A DNA stretch of 64,000 bases, from the NCBI GenBank assembly GCA_003339415.1, contig PDHQ01000153.1, positions 1 through 64,000 on the forward strand, read 5' to 3'. The position numbers and the translations under genes are program-made. The notes beneath the pieces were generated by a model. It saw only the letters and a list, made by a program, of their open reading frames with translations. It made no database searches and was not told the DNA's origin. This DNA comes from Ophiocordyceps camponoti-saundersi (nom. inval.). Its lineage: Eukaryota > Ascomycota > Sordariomycetes > Hypocreales > Ophiocordycipitaceae. Positions 30,209 to 43,662 of this stretch are shown here, one piece after another (position 1 is the stretch's first letter; each line of letters begins with the position of its first letter).

Positions 30209-30884
30209 TTAGAGAAAATAATTATTAATATTAATTTTAAGTATTTTTAAAATATAAAAATATATATTAGCTTTAATATAGCTTAGCTTTATAGCTAAGC
30301 TTAATATTTTATAATTTAAAAAGTTAATAAGTTTATAAAAATATTATTAAGGAAATTATACTAAGTATTATAATATACTGCGCTAATTATTAATTTTTAT
30401 ATTTTTATTACTTTTAGTAGTTTTATTAATAAAAGTTAATAAAATTAATATACTAGTAACGCTAAGCTTTTTTTATAACTACTATATATATATATATTAT
30501 ATTATTTTAATAACTTATATAAGTATTTATATATATAATCGTTTAATAAAGAGGAAAAACCAGAGTGCTTTAAGGGAAAACCCCTTACTTAATATATTCG
30601 GCTAGCTTATAAGCTAGAGTCGTTATATAAAGAGGCTAAATTAATATAATTTATCCGAAGTTACGCCGGTCTTAAGCGCGTTATACTTATACTTCTTATT
30701 ACGCGTCTTATCTAAGTTCTAAGTAAATCTAGTACGTATATCGGTAAATATTAAAGCGAAGATAAGCTTGCTTTATAATTATACTTTATTACTAGGTTAT
30801 ATATAATCGCTATTAAAAAATCCCCTAGTCCCTTAATAACCCACGTTATCGTAGCCCCCTAACTATACTTACCGTAAACCTAGC

Positions 30885-31336
30885 TATTAGTTAGCCTTTG
30901 TAATGCGCATATAGGAGTTAATAGCGATTACTAGTACTAAAGGTATAATTCTTCTAGTTTATAATATTCGTCTATATCTTCTCTAAAAACGAAGGGAATT
31001 CTACGTTTACTTATATATAAAATATCCTTATATATACTCTCTTCTTCTATACTCGATATTAAATCGAGTATAATCTAATCTCTTTTTCTATACTTAATAT
31101 TAGATTAAGTATAATCTAATCTTTTCCCGAAACTAATCTAATATTAACTAGGAGTTTATTAAAGCTCTTATCTAAAATACTATAATAAAAATATAATCGA
31201 AACTTACCTTACTTTTTATTACCTAAGTCTTTTTAATATATCTTATATAATATACCCCTTTTCCCCCTATCCTAAGTATATATAGATCTTATTTTATACC
31301 TATATAGATTTTAGTTATTCTTATATAAATTTAATA
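30885..31336. repeat. Left LTR
   Basis: 452 bp, begins TATTAGTTAGCC and ends TTTAATA (for TCTAACA). Contains internal near-repeats around ATTAGATTAAGTATAATCTAATC, also present in the right LTR. Residual CpG is higher here than in the surrounding DNA. Confidence 0.9.
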
Positions 31337-34300
31337 CCGGTAACTTTTTCTTTTTCGGGAAAGGGCGATTCCTCGGCCTATACCGAGTTTAGGCGTTTCT
31401 CCTTTTAAGTTATAAAGCCTTAGACTTAGATATTAAGAGTATTAATATCGATTAGGTATTCTAGCGCTTTATTTAGATTATCCTTAGTTATAGTATTTAT
31501 AAAGTTATCTAAGCTATTTATCTATTTAATTTCCTTAACTTCTTAGTTCTTATAAAACTCTCTTATTAATATAATATTAATTATTAACCTTTTTTCTTTC
31601 GTAATCCTAAGCTTTACTAGATATTTATATAATAAGTATAAGTTAATATAGATAATAGTTTAGATTATACTTAATCTAAGTTTAGACTAAATTCTTATTA
31701 ATATTAAGCTAATAAAGATATTAATATCGAAGCTAGCCGATATCTTATATATTTTAGATATTAGTATAGATAATATTATTTTTTTATACTTTATTAAGCT
31801 TTAGTAAATAATATTCCTAAAAAGCGTAAACTTATTTTTACCGCCGGTCTCTTATTTAAATATAATAATATATCTAATTTATAAGGATAAGTTAGAGTTA
31901 TTTATAAAAAAACTATTAATAAAAATATAAAGCTTTATATTATTTAGCGGTATAAGGATATATCGTAGTTTTCGGTTTTAGTATTTTTACTATTATCGTA
32001 ACTTTTTATTAAGCTTCTTATAGTTTTTTCTATTTAGAGATTATTTTTAAGTAATAACGGAAAGATTATAGGTAGCTTTAAGTTAATAAATAAAGGCGAT
32101 ATAAGTACCTTAGGTATATTATTTAAGGTATTATTAAGCGTAATCTAGGGCGGAGTAATCGATAAGTTAAATCTTAGCTACTTAGCCTTTTTATCGAAAA
32201 AAGATCGAACTTAAGGTAAAGTTAATCTAAGATTTATTAAAATTTATAATATCCCTAGCTTAGAGGATAGTTTTAAGTTTAATACGGAACTAAGCGGCGG
32301 TTATCTACTTATCTTTTAGTTAGCTAAAAGCCTTTATATTAAGTATAAGAGTATTATTAGTTTATAAACTAATAATTTTAAAACGCGCTTAATCGTTATA
32401 TTTAATAAGGAGGTAAGTATCGAAGGTTAATATTTATATTTATAGCTATTAAAGATAGTAATCTTAATAAGTTCGAAATTAGTAAATATTAGTCTTCGTA
32501 ATATTATATAATAGCTTAATAACGCGGATTATAATATTTAGAGGGTATTAGTCTTTTATTTTAAGGGGAAGTATAGCGATAATAATTTTTTTAAAGTTAG
32601 ATTATAACTATAAGTATACTTAAGTAATATTATATAAGGCTAATTTAAAGCTTAATTAAAAGGTAGCTAAGGTAAAAGTAAGAATAAGCCGCTAGCTAGC
32701 TTATTATATTATCGGGGATTAAGTAAGAATAATATCCTTACCCTTATTATTATAACTTATAATAATAAGCTTAGATTTTTCGTATAGGTAGTTAGTGCCC
32801 GTTTTTTTAATTTCCTAAATTATATAAGCTTTAAAAACGCGAACGCTATAATACTTAATAATATTATATTTTTTAAAGAAAAAGATATTATAGCTAATAA
32901 GGTTATTAATCTCCTAAATATCCGAGGCCTTAAAAAGCTAGCTAGCTATTATAATTTTTCCTTTAGCTTAAAGCTTAAGGGATAATAATATATTATCTTT
33001 TTCTTTTTACGTTATAAAAGCGTTATCCGTAAAAAGATTTTAAAGAATACGTATAGTAATTTTTAGATAAGGTATTACTCGGGATAGTACTAAAATTAAG
33101 TCGATATTAAGAGGAGGTAAAATCGGCATTAATTTAGGGCTTTTATATAGAGGTATTAGAAAAAGGCGGATATACGTAAATTAAAAAGAATAAGGTCTAT
33201 ATAGGAGATTAACGGTAATATTATAGCTATCGATAAAAAGAAAGGTATATAGTCTTATCTATTTACCGAGTTCGCGCTAAATATAAACTTAGCTATTTAA
33301 AAGTAGCTATAGAATATTAGAGATATTAGGGCTATTTTATATAAATAAAATATTATAAACTATTTATTAAGTATAATATTTTTAGAGTTTAGTTATAGCT
33401 TTTTAGATAGTAATAGCTTATTATAAGGTAGAAAAAGTTAGAGCTAAGTTAAGGTATATATATAAGTAAGCTTTAAAAACTAAAAAGGTTAAGATAAGTT
33501 TATTAAGTTTTACTATATCGTTAACTATTTTTATAGCTATTTATAAAATAGAATCCTAACCGATATCGGGTTAAAGTTTAGCTAAGATTACCTTATAAGC
33601 GCGTTAAAAAGGGGTATAGTATTATTTAACTTTCCTAACTAACTAATATACCTTAACGGGGACTTAAGTATATATAACACCTAAGGTAGCGGCCTTAGAA
33701 TAAAACTTCTAAAAATCGAAGTTTTTTCTAATATTATAATAAATAATATTAGGGGGTTTAAGGTAAATATCGATCTAAATTATATAAAAAGTATTCTAAA
33801 TATCTTTTACGAAAAAAAATAGGAGAAACTAAATAGCTTAGAAAGCTATAGCTTAGTTAATAGCGTATAAGATAGCTTATTAGTTAATATAGAGAATATT
33901 TATAATAACCTTAAAGTTAAAATCGCGGTTATCCTCTAGCTTAAATTTAAACTATTAGGGCGCGGGGCTATTTAATTAGTACTAATAATAAATTTTAAAG
34001 ATAGCCTTAATAGCTTAGATATCGGTATTATATCTAGCTTAAGTAAGTAATTAGTATAGATAGGATATATTAGGGTGCCTAAATTATCTATAAATTTAGC
34101 GTATCTCCTACTTAGTAAGATACGATATTACTTCTTCTAAAGGTAAAAAGAAGAACTAAAAATAACTTTATTTACGTATAATAAGGATCTTAGTTATATT
34201 ATAAATAAGGTAATTTAAAATATTATAGAAGAATATCCTTAATTAATTTATATCTACTAAGTATAAGAGGAATAAGGTTTAACTAGGTAAAATATAGAAT

Positions 34301-36814
34301 ATAATCTTACCTACTAAGGTTATAACTTAAATAAAGCTAAAAAAGGTAATAACTTAACTTTTACCGAATTTAATAGATATTTAGCTAGCGGTAAACTTAT
34401 TAAGGGATAGTAAGGGTATAAGAAGCCGTAATACTTTAAACTAAGATTAACCTAATATCGATATAGATACCGTATTAATATTAATTAAAATACTTTAGAA
34501 TATTATCTAAGAATAGTAGTTTATTAAAATAAACTAAGTAGCGGGAGCTATAATAAGTATAGGCTTATAAGGGTTATCTCCTATTAGGAAATATATATAT
34601 ACTAATTAATATAATATTTTAGCTACCTAAAGTAATATTAATAATAAGTTTTCTATTAGTTCTATAATTTAGGGTATATAAAATACTTAAGTTAATTATA
34701 TAAACGATAAAGTATAATATAGAGTTTCGGTAAGTTTATAAGATAGGAGTATTTACCCGTTATCGCTATCCTTTTTTAGTACTTTTTTTATCTTTTCGAA
34801 GTTTACGAAATAAGCGTTAAAGTTAACCTTTATACTAATAAAAGTATAATAAGCTAGAAACGAATATTTAAATATTTTATATTCCTTTTTTATATATTTA
34901 AAAGATTAGTATCTAATCTTACTATAAATAAAGTATTTACGGTTTTATAAAATATCGGTCCTTAGGTTATAAGTAAAGTTATTTCCGCTATTATTATAAT
35001 ATTAGTTTAAGGGCCGGTTAAAAGTTTTCTAATATCGGCAATTAAGGTAAAAAGTATTAGGGCTTAAAGCGTTAAGAGGAGGTAATAGTAGGTAAAAGCT
35101 TTAAATATATTATAAGCTACTAGATTAATAAGTTAAGGCTATTTCTAAAAAGGAACGGAGATTAGATATAAGCGTCTCCGTATTTTTCGTAGGTCTAAAA
35201 AATATAAATTCTAATTTAAGAACGCCTCGGTAAGCGTTAATAAGGGTTATCTATAAAAAAGCGTTACTAATATAATTAGAACTAAGAGCACGCTAATAAA
35301 GATCTAATTTATTAAAAAGTTTTTATAGGACTTTATATAGTTTATTTTTAAGGTATAAAGTCCGAATTATCTAATAAGTAATAAATATCTAATTCGTATA
35401 ATAATAAAAATAATTAATATTTATATTAAAATACTTCTATATTTAAAAATATATATTGCGGAAAGTAGAAAATTAGTTAATATAATCGAGATAATATTAT
35501 CTTACTTAGCTTAAAAGAATACGTAGAAAAATCGTATAAAAATAAGATAAGTAAATTTTTAATATAAAATAGGTATTTATAAAAACGCGGACCTTATCGT
35601 CTAAGAGGTTATAAAGTTCGCCTAAGTATATAATATTCTTATCTTAGATTTAAATAAATTAAGTAATTATTTCTAAATTAATATATATATTAGGAAATTT
35701 AATTAAAAGTAATATAAAGAAAGTAAAAGCGTTCGGTATAAGTTCGTCCTAAAATTAAGGTATTTTCGATAAGAGTCCTTATTAATATCGATAAAGTTCT
35801 ATATCGGTATCTAAATAAGGACCTTAGCTATTAATATTAAGTTTAGCTATACTTACTAATAGTTTTTTAATAGGTATATTTAGTAAGGACTATATTTTTT
35901 AAGCGATAGCTTAAGGGTTTTAGAACTAATATATTATTAGTTACTAAGTAAGTTAAATTAGTAAGTTTTAAAATAATATATTTAATTATAATATTTAAAA
36001 ATTAGGGATAATTTAGATTTAAATATTCCTAGCGTCTAAGCTAGGCTTTAGTTAAGGTACTATCTACTATTATAAGGTAAGTATAGTAGTAATTTAGGTT
36101 TCTATCTTAGTTTTTAATATTAATCTTATAAGAATTATAAGTCCTAGTTTAAAAAAGGTTTTGCTATATACTTAGGCTAGCTATATAAGAGGTTTATTTA
36201 TATTTAGAAGTTTATTAAGTTTCTTTAAGGCGGGTTTTTTAAATCTACTAATATAAATTCCTTATCTTATAAGAAAGCTTCGGGTAAGGTCCCTTATAAA
36301 TACTCGTCCTATTTCCTACGTTTTCGTTTTCTAGCCGTTAAAATATTATTAGAAAAGGTTAAATAAAGTAAAATTAGAGAGTTACTTATTATTTTTAATA
36401 AACGAGATAAATCTTACTATTACTAGTTTAATTATCTCTACGTTCTTATAGTCTCTTAGTATATTATTATCTTAGCGATCTAAGTTAAACTAATTTTAAT
36501 ATTATTTTAAAATCTTAGTATATCTAAATATTTCCTAAGTTAGCTAGTTATAATATTTAAGGAGTTTTATTCTATTTTCGGGAGGGGTGCTTATTATTAT
36601 AAGTAAGTTTTCGAACCGGCTTTAGATAGATATTATAAAGTATTTAAATTAGCTTCTTTAAGAGTTCTAAAAGGGGTCCTATATAGCCTTTTATTAACTT
36701 TTTAATCGATTATAGCTTACTTTTATATAGTTACTTTTATAAGAGTTTACTATTAAAGTCGATTATTCTATCCTTACTAATCTATAATTAACTAAAATTT
36801 TAACTACTAATTAA
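31337..36814 (+). pseudogene. Internal region of the LTR retrotransposon
   Basis: From about 31.84 kb a plus-strand reading is long and continuous when TAA/TAG are read as Gln/Trp. Its first part matches the fragment at 18.29-18.96 kb, and about 33.9-34.5 kb reads as a charged, low-complexity linker with EE and KK runs. These features suit a Gag-Pol, with the early part as Gag, but no catalytic motif was located. The minus strand is also fairly open, so the strand is provisional. Confidence 0.45.
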
Positions 36815-37266
36815 TATTAATTAGCCTTTATAGTACGTATATAGGAGTTAATAGTAATTACTAATATTAAAAGTATAATTCTTCTAATTTATAATATTTA
36901 TCTATATCTTCTCTAAAAATAAAGAAAATTCTACGTTTACTTATATATAAAATATCCTTATATATACTCTCTTTTTCTATACTTAATATTAGATTAAGTA
37001 TAATCTAATCTCTTTTTCTATACTCGATATTAGATTAAGTATAATCTAATCTTTTCTAGAAACTAATCTAATATTAACTAGGAGTTTATTAAAGCTCCTA
37101 TCTAAAATATTATAATAAAAATATAATCGAAACTTACCTTACTTCTTATTACCTAAGTCCCTTTAATATATCCTACGTAATATACCCCTTTTCCCCTTAT
37201 CCTAAGTATATATAGATCTTATTCTATACCTATATAGATTTTAGTTATTCTTATATAAGTCTAACA
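36815..37266. repeat. Right LTR
   Basis: 452 bp, the same length as the left LTR. Ends CTAACA with an unmutated CpA, whereas the left copy has TTAATA at that place. Differences between the LTRs are mostly transitions, as expected from independent RIP. Confidence 0.9.
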
Positions 37267-37323
37267 CCGGCAAAGTTACTACTCCTACTAAGGTTATGCT
37301 AGGGTTAGACTATAACTATTATA

Positions 37324-40300
37324 ATAGCTATTATTATTTAATTTTATTATTTCTATATTATTAGGTAAGTTTAAATATATAATAATATTATTTTTTATTA
37401 TTATTTTTAATTTATTATAAAATAAAATAATTATATTTTTAAGCTTTTTAAGTATTATAATAAGGTAAAGATTTAGTTTAGATTAATTTTATACTTTAGC
37501 TATAAGGATATTTAAGTAAAAAAAGCGCTATATTTTAGTTAGAGTTATATTAAGGTAAAAATTAATATTAGTAAAGATAACTTATAGAATATAATTAAAG
37601 CTAATAAGGTTAAAGTTATTCTTTTAATATATCGCTTAATAATTAAGTATAGTTTAAGCTAAGTTAATAGTTTTAGTTTACTTATTATATATTTTCTAAG
37701 TAACTTTACTTAAGGGCGTAAAGAGTCTAAGTTAAAAGCTAATTATTAGCTTAAAAAAGTTAAATACCTTAAGGGTAGACTATTTATAGTAATTTTAAAA
37801 GGAGTAGTAAATATTAAAATTACTATATAAAAAGGTAGCTATTAAGTTAAAGTTAAGGTAAATAATATTTTTTTAAAAAAAAGGACTTTACTTAATTATT
37901 AATAAGGGTAAGGTATAAAAAAGATTAATATTATATTAAAGGCGGTAAAAGGGGTTTAAAAGAAAAAGTTTAATTATTTATAAATATAAAAAATTATTTA
38001 GCTATTAGAATTTATAAGTTTATATAATATAATACTTAAAAGTAATAAGTAATTAAATTAATTATACTATAATTCTTATATATAAATAAAGTTATAGCTA
38101 ACTAAGCTATAAAGCGCTATAAATATAAAATAACTACGCTTTTATATATTTTAAAAAAGGATTTTAATTTTTATTAAAAGCAGATAAGGTAAAAATCTAT
38201 AATTATATTAAGGTAAATAAGAGGGCCCCTTATCCCTTATTAGCTTCCTATCCTTTTTAGGTATTAAAAGTAATATTACTCTTATTATAGCCTTTTTTAG
38301 TATTAGATTAAGGTCCTTATTTATATTAAATTAAATTATAGCTTATAACTATAATAAAGGTATAAGAGATAGCTTTTAGGATTAGACTTTTATAAAGCTA
38401 TTATTAAATTAAAACTAAGTTAGCTATAAGTAATTTTAAAACTTATATAATTAATAAGTATAATTATTATATATTTAGTTTTAATATTTTTTTAAAGTAA
38501 AGTAATCTTAGGATTATAAGATATAATATCCCTTATAAAAGATATAGCTTTTAATTTTATTTTTAGCTAAGGCTAAGTATATACTTTCTTTTTTTAAATA
38601 TATTATAGTTATATAAAAGCTATAATATAGTTACTTATAATAATATTCCGCTATATATTTAAATTAGGAATATTAATAATACTATTAAGGCTATATTATA
38701 TTATTATAAGCCTTAATATAAGAGATTTACCTATTTATTATAAGTTTATTTTATATAAGTTTATTAGTATTTATTATATTACTAACTCTTAATATAAAGT
38801 ATATATATATATAGCTTTTTTATTATAAGGCTAAAGAGCTTAGAATTAGGTAATTTTAACTTTATTAATTTTCTTAATTTATTATATAAGTATATTTTAG
38901 TTATTATAAGCGGCCTCTATATATATTTTTTCGCTATAATAAAGTAATTTCTTTAGTTATAAACCGCTCCCTTTTTAAAATAATAAGGATTTACTTAACT
39001 AAAGCTATTTACTTCTTATACTCTAAGTTAAATATAACTATAATATCCTTTTTAAAAAGCTATTATATTATTAATATAATATTATATTTTAAAGCTATAT
39101 TTATAGCTTATATAATCTTTTATAAAGTTAATTATAAGGTATTTATATTAGTTATAATATCTTTTATAAATTTAATAATTCTTTTATTAAAATAGTTTAA
39201 AATAAGTTTAATTATTATATATTTAATAATAGCTATAAAAGCTTATATAAAGTAAGCTTAATTAATATTAAAGCTAATAGTTAATAAAAAAGCTTTTTAT
39301 ATAGCTTTAATAATTATTTTCTTAATTAATTTAATAATCTTAAGTAAAAGTTAAGTCTTACTTTAATTTAAAATAGCTATATATTTCTTATAAAGTTTAG
39401 CCTTAAAAGCTATTATAATATTTTATATTATAAAAAACGCTATAGCTAATATTAGTATAATAAGCTTACTATATATATTTATTAGTTAAGTATTCTTCTT
39501 AAGCTAAATAAAAGGCTAATATCACGTTTCGCTTTTATTATAACTATTAAACTAACTATTATAAGGAACTTTATATATATATATTAACTTATATAATAAA
39601 GTTTAAGTAACTTACTTAAATTATATAAGTAAAAAAATAGTCTATCTCTTATCTTATATACTTTAGCTAATTAAGTTATAAATAATTTAATTTAATAACT
39701 TTATTTATAACTACTCTATTAAATAAAAGTTATAGAAAAGTTAATATATTATATATATATCTTAGCTTTATTCCTCTATACTTAAGATTCTTATTATATT
39801 AACTATATCTATTATATTAATATTATATTAGTCTCGGATCGGTATTATCTTAAGTTTAACTTTTCTTTATACTTATCCCTAACCTCTTACTTTATTTATA
39901 TAAAGATAGTAATCTCTATTTCGCGTGCTATATATATTTAACGCGTTTCCTAAGCAGCTAGCAATATATATATTCTAATAATATCTCTTATATTACTATC
40001 GCTAAGGTACTATACTTAGTTTATAACTTTATTTATCTTAATATTATTTTTATATTACCCTTAGCCGGATTAGGAATACTATAAGGACTAACTTAGTCCC
40101 CGCGCCCTTTTATCTATAATTAGAGGAGTATTGCCCGCTCCTCGGGCCCTAGCCTTAGCCGCCGCGGGCACTATTATTATCTCCTTAATAATAAATATAT
40201 TATAGTAAGCGGAATGCTAAATAATAAGTCTAGTGCCGTTATTATAAAAGGTTAATATTATAGTTAGCTAATAAGATTACTTAACTTTATATTAAAAATA

Positions 40301-40424
40301 GTTTTAAAAAGATATTCTTAATAAAAATAATAACTATTAATTATATTTAAAAAGTATATGTAAAACTATTAATAAATATAAAGTAGCTTTTTAAATAGAT
40401 ATTTTATATATAATTAAGAAACAG
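37324..40424. other. RIP-destroyed, unclassified; GC pocket near 40.1 kb
   Basis: AT-rich, no surviving frame. At about 40.07-40.18 kb there is a GC-rich pocket containing a 7-bp perfect hairpin GGACTAACTTAGTCC near 40.09 kb and CCGCGGGC. It lies 250-350 bp left of the point where RIP mutation stops. No repeat partner seen. Confidence 0.5.
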
Positions 40425-40522
40425 CTCTTAAGGGGCCTATTATCTAACTATCTCTCTAGAGGTGCCTCTACTTTTAAGTGCTAAAGCTGCGTCTATAATA
40501 AATAGTTATTTCACGATTTGTT

Positions 40523-40528
40523 TTTATT
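40523..40528 (-). terminator. Probable poly(A) signal of the Mei2-like gene
   Basis: The minus strand reads AATAAA here, about 155 nt downstream of the stop codon, in TTAAATAAAAAC context. The position fits a fungal 3' end. Between it and the stop lies a hairpin (40595-40613). Confidence 0.5.
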
Positions 40529-40594
40529 TAAATTCCTAGTTTAGAAGTCTTGCAAGTTTTCTAAGCACTAAAGCAAAAGATAGCAAACTTCATT

Positions 40595-40613
40595 ACTCGC
40601 TACACACGCGAGT
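40595..40613. other. Hairpin in the 3' UTR of the Mei2-like gene
   Basis: ACTCGC and GCGAGT form a 6-bp perfect stem with a 7-nt loop TACACAC, about 70-90 nt after the stop codon. Function unknown. Confidence 0.5.
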
Positions 40614-40683
40614 AACAAAAGCAGGACGAAATGGACAAGTATAGACTTTCCCGCACTTCCCGGACCGTTGTCTTGTTCTGGCG

Positions 40684-43315
40684 CTAGATGTGGTCGCCAT
40701 ATGATGAGGATTGTTTCGGTGTGTCATACGGATACAAGTGCTGTATGGCTGCTTCATAGTCATACTCCTCAAGAGCAGCCAATCGAGTGCCCCGATCGTA
40801 CTGCGATCTCCTGCGCCGCTGCTCATCTCGAAAATGTTGTCCTGCATTAGGGGTAAAGAGCCCTATCAACGAGTAAGTTACAGGCTGCGTAGACTTTGCA
40901 GAATTGGGGATTAAGCCACATACCGACGTGCTCCGCATTCTCGCAACTTCTCTTCATCTTTGACTGATTATCCGGCTCTGGAAATGGCTCTTCCTGGCCT
41001 GCCAGCTCCGGCATGGGACCATTAGAAGTATAGTACAGCTATAAGTTACAAACACATCAGTGAATTATACATATCGGGCGATAGAGTAGTAGACAATTCT
41101 GGAAGCCAACATACCTTTGGTCGATAATGAGGTGCCTCGAGCATGACAGAGCTGTTGCGGAACTTTTGCACTAAGCAATCTTTGCCCTGAATGGCTGATG
41201 CCTGATTCAGTCACCGTCACTGAGGCAGGGACCTATTTCACATACTGGCATAAGAGATCTCTGCAACTTTGTCACTTTTAAAGCAGTTCCTGTGTGGTGT
41301 TTAGCGAGCGTATAGCGTTGGTCAGCCGGGTACTTACCAGCGCTGATTGCCGCGCGCATCGACGAACTGTGGACATCATATCAGTTAGTTTCACCGATGA
41401 GCTGGCTTGGCCCTTGGAGGCTCTTACATCTATGATATCTAACGGCTTTTCACGGTATCAGCATTAGTTTGCATCATTCCAACGAAATTCAAGATTAAGT
41501 AGCTTAAGTTAACTCACATCAACAAAATTTATAAAGGCATAGCCCACGCTTTCAAGAAAGAATCCGGGGTTAGCGATCGGCCCGAATGACGGCCGAAGAT
41601 AGTTCTATGCAAAGACGGACTCACTTGCAATCATTGGCGAAATCAATGCGAAGATACATGAAGTCATACTTTCCCCAACTTGATTCGTCAATAATTCTCT
41701 TAAGCATAGACTGATCGACTTTGTTCGGTATGTTCCGAAGCATTATCTGAAGTTTGTCAAATAAAGTAGTTCACACTTAGGTAGCAGAGCATACCGTAGT
41801 GCGAACGTCGATGCCTTCGCGAATCCGATTGATGTCAACGTGATTATGATGACCCGCCACACTGTGATGCGAGGATCTACTGATACGCAAGGCATTCTGT
41901 CTGCGAGCTTCAGACCTGCCAAAGCCGGGTATATGTCTGCACGGACTGTAATTCTTCTGAACGGTCAGGGCTGGCGATGGTGGTGAATGATACAGTGATC
42001 CGACGCCTTGAAATGACGGCGATACCGGTGCCAAGGGAGTTGCCGGTCCTTGCGTCGTTGGAGGAAAGAGAGAGTTGACCATGCAAGACATTGCTGGGGC
42101 CAAGGGTGGCTGTACAACGAGCGGGTACATGGCGAATGGGGACTGGATCTGCAGTCCACGAGCAGCTCCAGCAAGAGTGTTTGCTGATGGAAGTGAAAGC
42201 CGCTGTGCTTGTGCCTCGTTGGGACTTTGCCAAGGGTCGAGATCCTGGAAAGTACCTATGAAGTTTGGGAGTTGAGCCGTGGTGGCCGTGTAGGGTGAAA
42301 AGACAAATTGAATACCCTGGGAGACAAAAATGTCACTTAGCCGAGGAGTGACATGAATTCAAAGATTAGACATACCTCATTAGTGACGATATTACACAAA
42401 TTCGAAGCTGCAACTACGGCGGCTGACACGTCGCAGAATTCGGCAATGGCCCTGAACGAACCATTCGGGAAGATAGACCGGCCGACAAAGGCAAAGAGCT
42501 GGCCGTGCGCTTGCAAAAAGCCACGCGCAATGTCCATAGCTTGAAGAACACCGAAAGTGATGCCCTGCGGCACGGCGGCAAAAACTAGAATTTTGCCAGA
42601 GTTGCATGCCATTGATTCAGAAGACTTATTATCCTTGGAAATAAGACCATTTTAGAGCAGTGCATCCTGGGGCATTTGCGGACGGGGCACATACCTTTGT
42701 ACGCTGAGCCGGGTACGCGTACTCAACCTCCCAGCTGTTTCCTGCAATGCGAATGATGGCAAGAGCCGAACAGGCATCCCTGATATCCGCGAAAGATATC
42801 AAAACCTGCCCATCAACAGTTTCGCAATGGTGGTTTCCAAGAAATGACTCCCCATTGGCCTTCCATCCCTATTGAAATGTATTAGAGAGCTCAGATGATA
42901 AATACTAGGATTCGTGGTTCAAACAAACATCGAGCACCAAGCTGATATCCGAAATGGAGATGGGGATGATCGAAGAAACTTTAAGGCTCCGTGAAAGGCC
43001 CAACTCATCGCTAAGGGCCGCCGCAATGGGGCCTCCTTCACCCATGAAGGGGATTTGTTTCACGGCAGGAAATGGGCTAAATGCTAGAGCGGTGGGCGAC
43101 AACCTGGTGCGAAGTCGATGTGATGGTGTGACGAATGGGTCTTTGTCTAGAGACGTGGCTGGGAAAGAACGCGTAAGACCCTGAAGATGCTTGGAAGGAC
43201 CATTATCAGGCGAAAATGTCGTCAAGCGCGTATCTGGCGTTCCTTTAAGAGAATCTGCTCCGCCGCTCGACGATCGGGGCGACGAGGGGTTTTCCATATC
43301 GCGGTTCTGAGACAT
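40684..43315 (-). CDS. mei2: Mei2-like RNA-binding protein, 12 exons, 652 aa
   Basis: Exons (plus coordinates, in transcript order): 43315-42929, 42868-42695, 42633-42376, 42316-41795, 41746-41625, 41548-41518, 41445-41428, 41366-41338, 41289-41246, 41194-41115, 41038-40924, 40862-40684. They sum to 1,959 nt in one frame; introns are 48-76 nt, all GT-AG (mostly GTATGT/GTAAGT donors). Start chosen: ATG of MSQNRD with A at -3; upstream in-frame codons begin only with TTG. Residues about 120-187 (GQVLISFADIRDACSAL) and 188-275 are two degenerate RRMs. From about 446 TTIMLRNIPNK and VGYAFINF are RNP2 and RNP1 of the Mei2 C-terminal RRM, followed by GKDCLVQKFRNSSVM and a KMKRSCENAEHVGLFTPNAG tail, hallmarks of the family. 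Exon 7 is an 18-nt microexon encoding PLDIID. In fission yeast Mei2 promotes meiosis by binding RNA; here that role is inferred. The gene is undamaged by RIP. Confidence 0.95.
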
Positions 43316-43618
43316 AGTGAGCGACAACGGGCAAGATTCTGATGATTCTCCCGGCCAAGGTGGGAAGTATCCCTCCTTCGAGCCGAGACGCCCTTCTCCT
43401 TTGACTTCAAAATCCCAAACGATTTCCCTATGGCGCTCAAGCGGATGCAAGTCGCGAGTTGAAAAGGTAGAGGCGTCAGCTTCAGTAGGGAAACGCAGGA
43501 CTGATGAAAATTTGCAGGCCTTGAAGAAGTAAAGATGTAGAATGAGAGATTGTCAAGACAAGAAAAAGAGAAGGCGTCAGACGCCCTGATGGATGTGTGC
43601 TGATTTATCCAGTGATAA

Positions 43619-43662
43619 GTAGGTAGGTAGGTAGGTAGGTAGGTAGGTAGGTAGGTAGGTAG
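43619..43662. repeat. (GTAG)11 tetranucleotide array
   Basis: Eleven perfect GTAG units about 300 bp upstream of the Mei2-like start codon, probably in its promoter or 5' UTR, where it reads CTAC on the coding strand. Confidence 0.97.

Larger units (their letters stand above)
30885..37266. mobile_element. LTR retrotransposon with 452-bp LTRs (6.38 kb)
   Basis: Two direct repeats of exactly 452 bp (30885-31336 and 36815-37266) differ mainly by C/T and A/G. Termini are TATTAG (RIP form of TGTTAG) and CTAACA, the TG...CA ends of LTRs. CTAGC (30880-30884) and CCGGC (37267-37271) are a plausible 5-bp target duplication changed by deamination. The internal 5.5 kb has plus-strand frames with only RIP-type stops from about 31.84 to 36 kb, but I found no certain RT, integrase or protease motif, nor a clear primer-binding site or polypurine tract. 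Superfamily and strand therefore stay open; the terminal sequence is typical of copia. Confidence 0.88.
30487..37310 (-). mobile_element. tRNA-derived SINE, copy S3, 5'-truncated and split by an LTR element
   Basis: SINE sequence at 30487-30884 and about 37272-37310 is one unit interrupted by the LTR retrotransposon at 30885-37266. In the minus orientation it has the body and 3' end of S1 and S2: the GTTACTACTCC block (about 37.27 kb), the two-block GGTTTT motif (30551-30590) and an AT tail. The tRNA-like head is missing. TATAACTACTATA (30474-30486) and TATAACTATTATA (37311-37323) form a 13-bp duplication around the whole complex, which fixes the original truncated SINE ends. Summed SINE length is about 440 bp. 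Confidence 0.82.

Noticed and set aside
40593..40938. Short ORFs on both strands around 40.6-40.94 kb
   Set aside because: The minus 40684-40938 frame is the last exon of the Mei2-like gene plus part of the preceding intron. The others overlap it out of frame and share no family features.
41777..42233. Independent small proteins on the minus strand (117, 107 and 69 aa)
   Set aside because: The 117-aa frame is part of exon 4 of the Mei2-like gene plus a few intron codons; the others are shadows in other frames.
42905..43450. A separate 181-aa protein starting at 43450
   Set aside because: That frame begins with TTG, not ATG. Its C-terminal part is exon 1 of the Mei2-like gene, and the last residues (VCLNHES) are intron sequence.
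42954..43532. Plus-strand ORFs at 42954-43184 and 43317-43532
   Set aside because: They lie opposite exon 1 and the 5' flank of the Mei2-like gene, with no domain or codon-use support.
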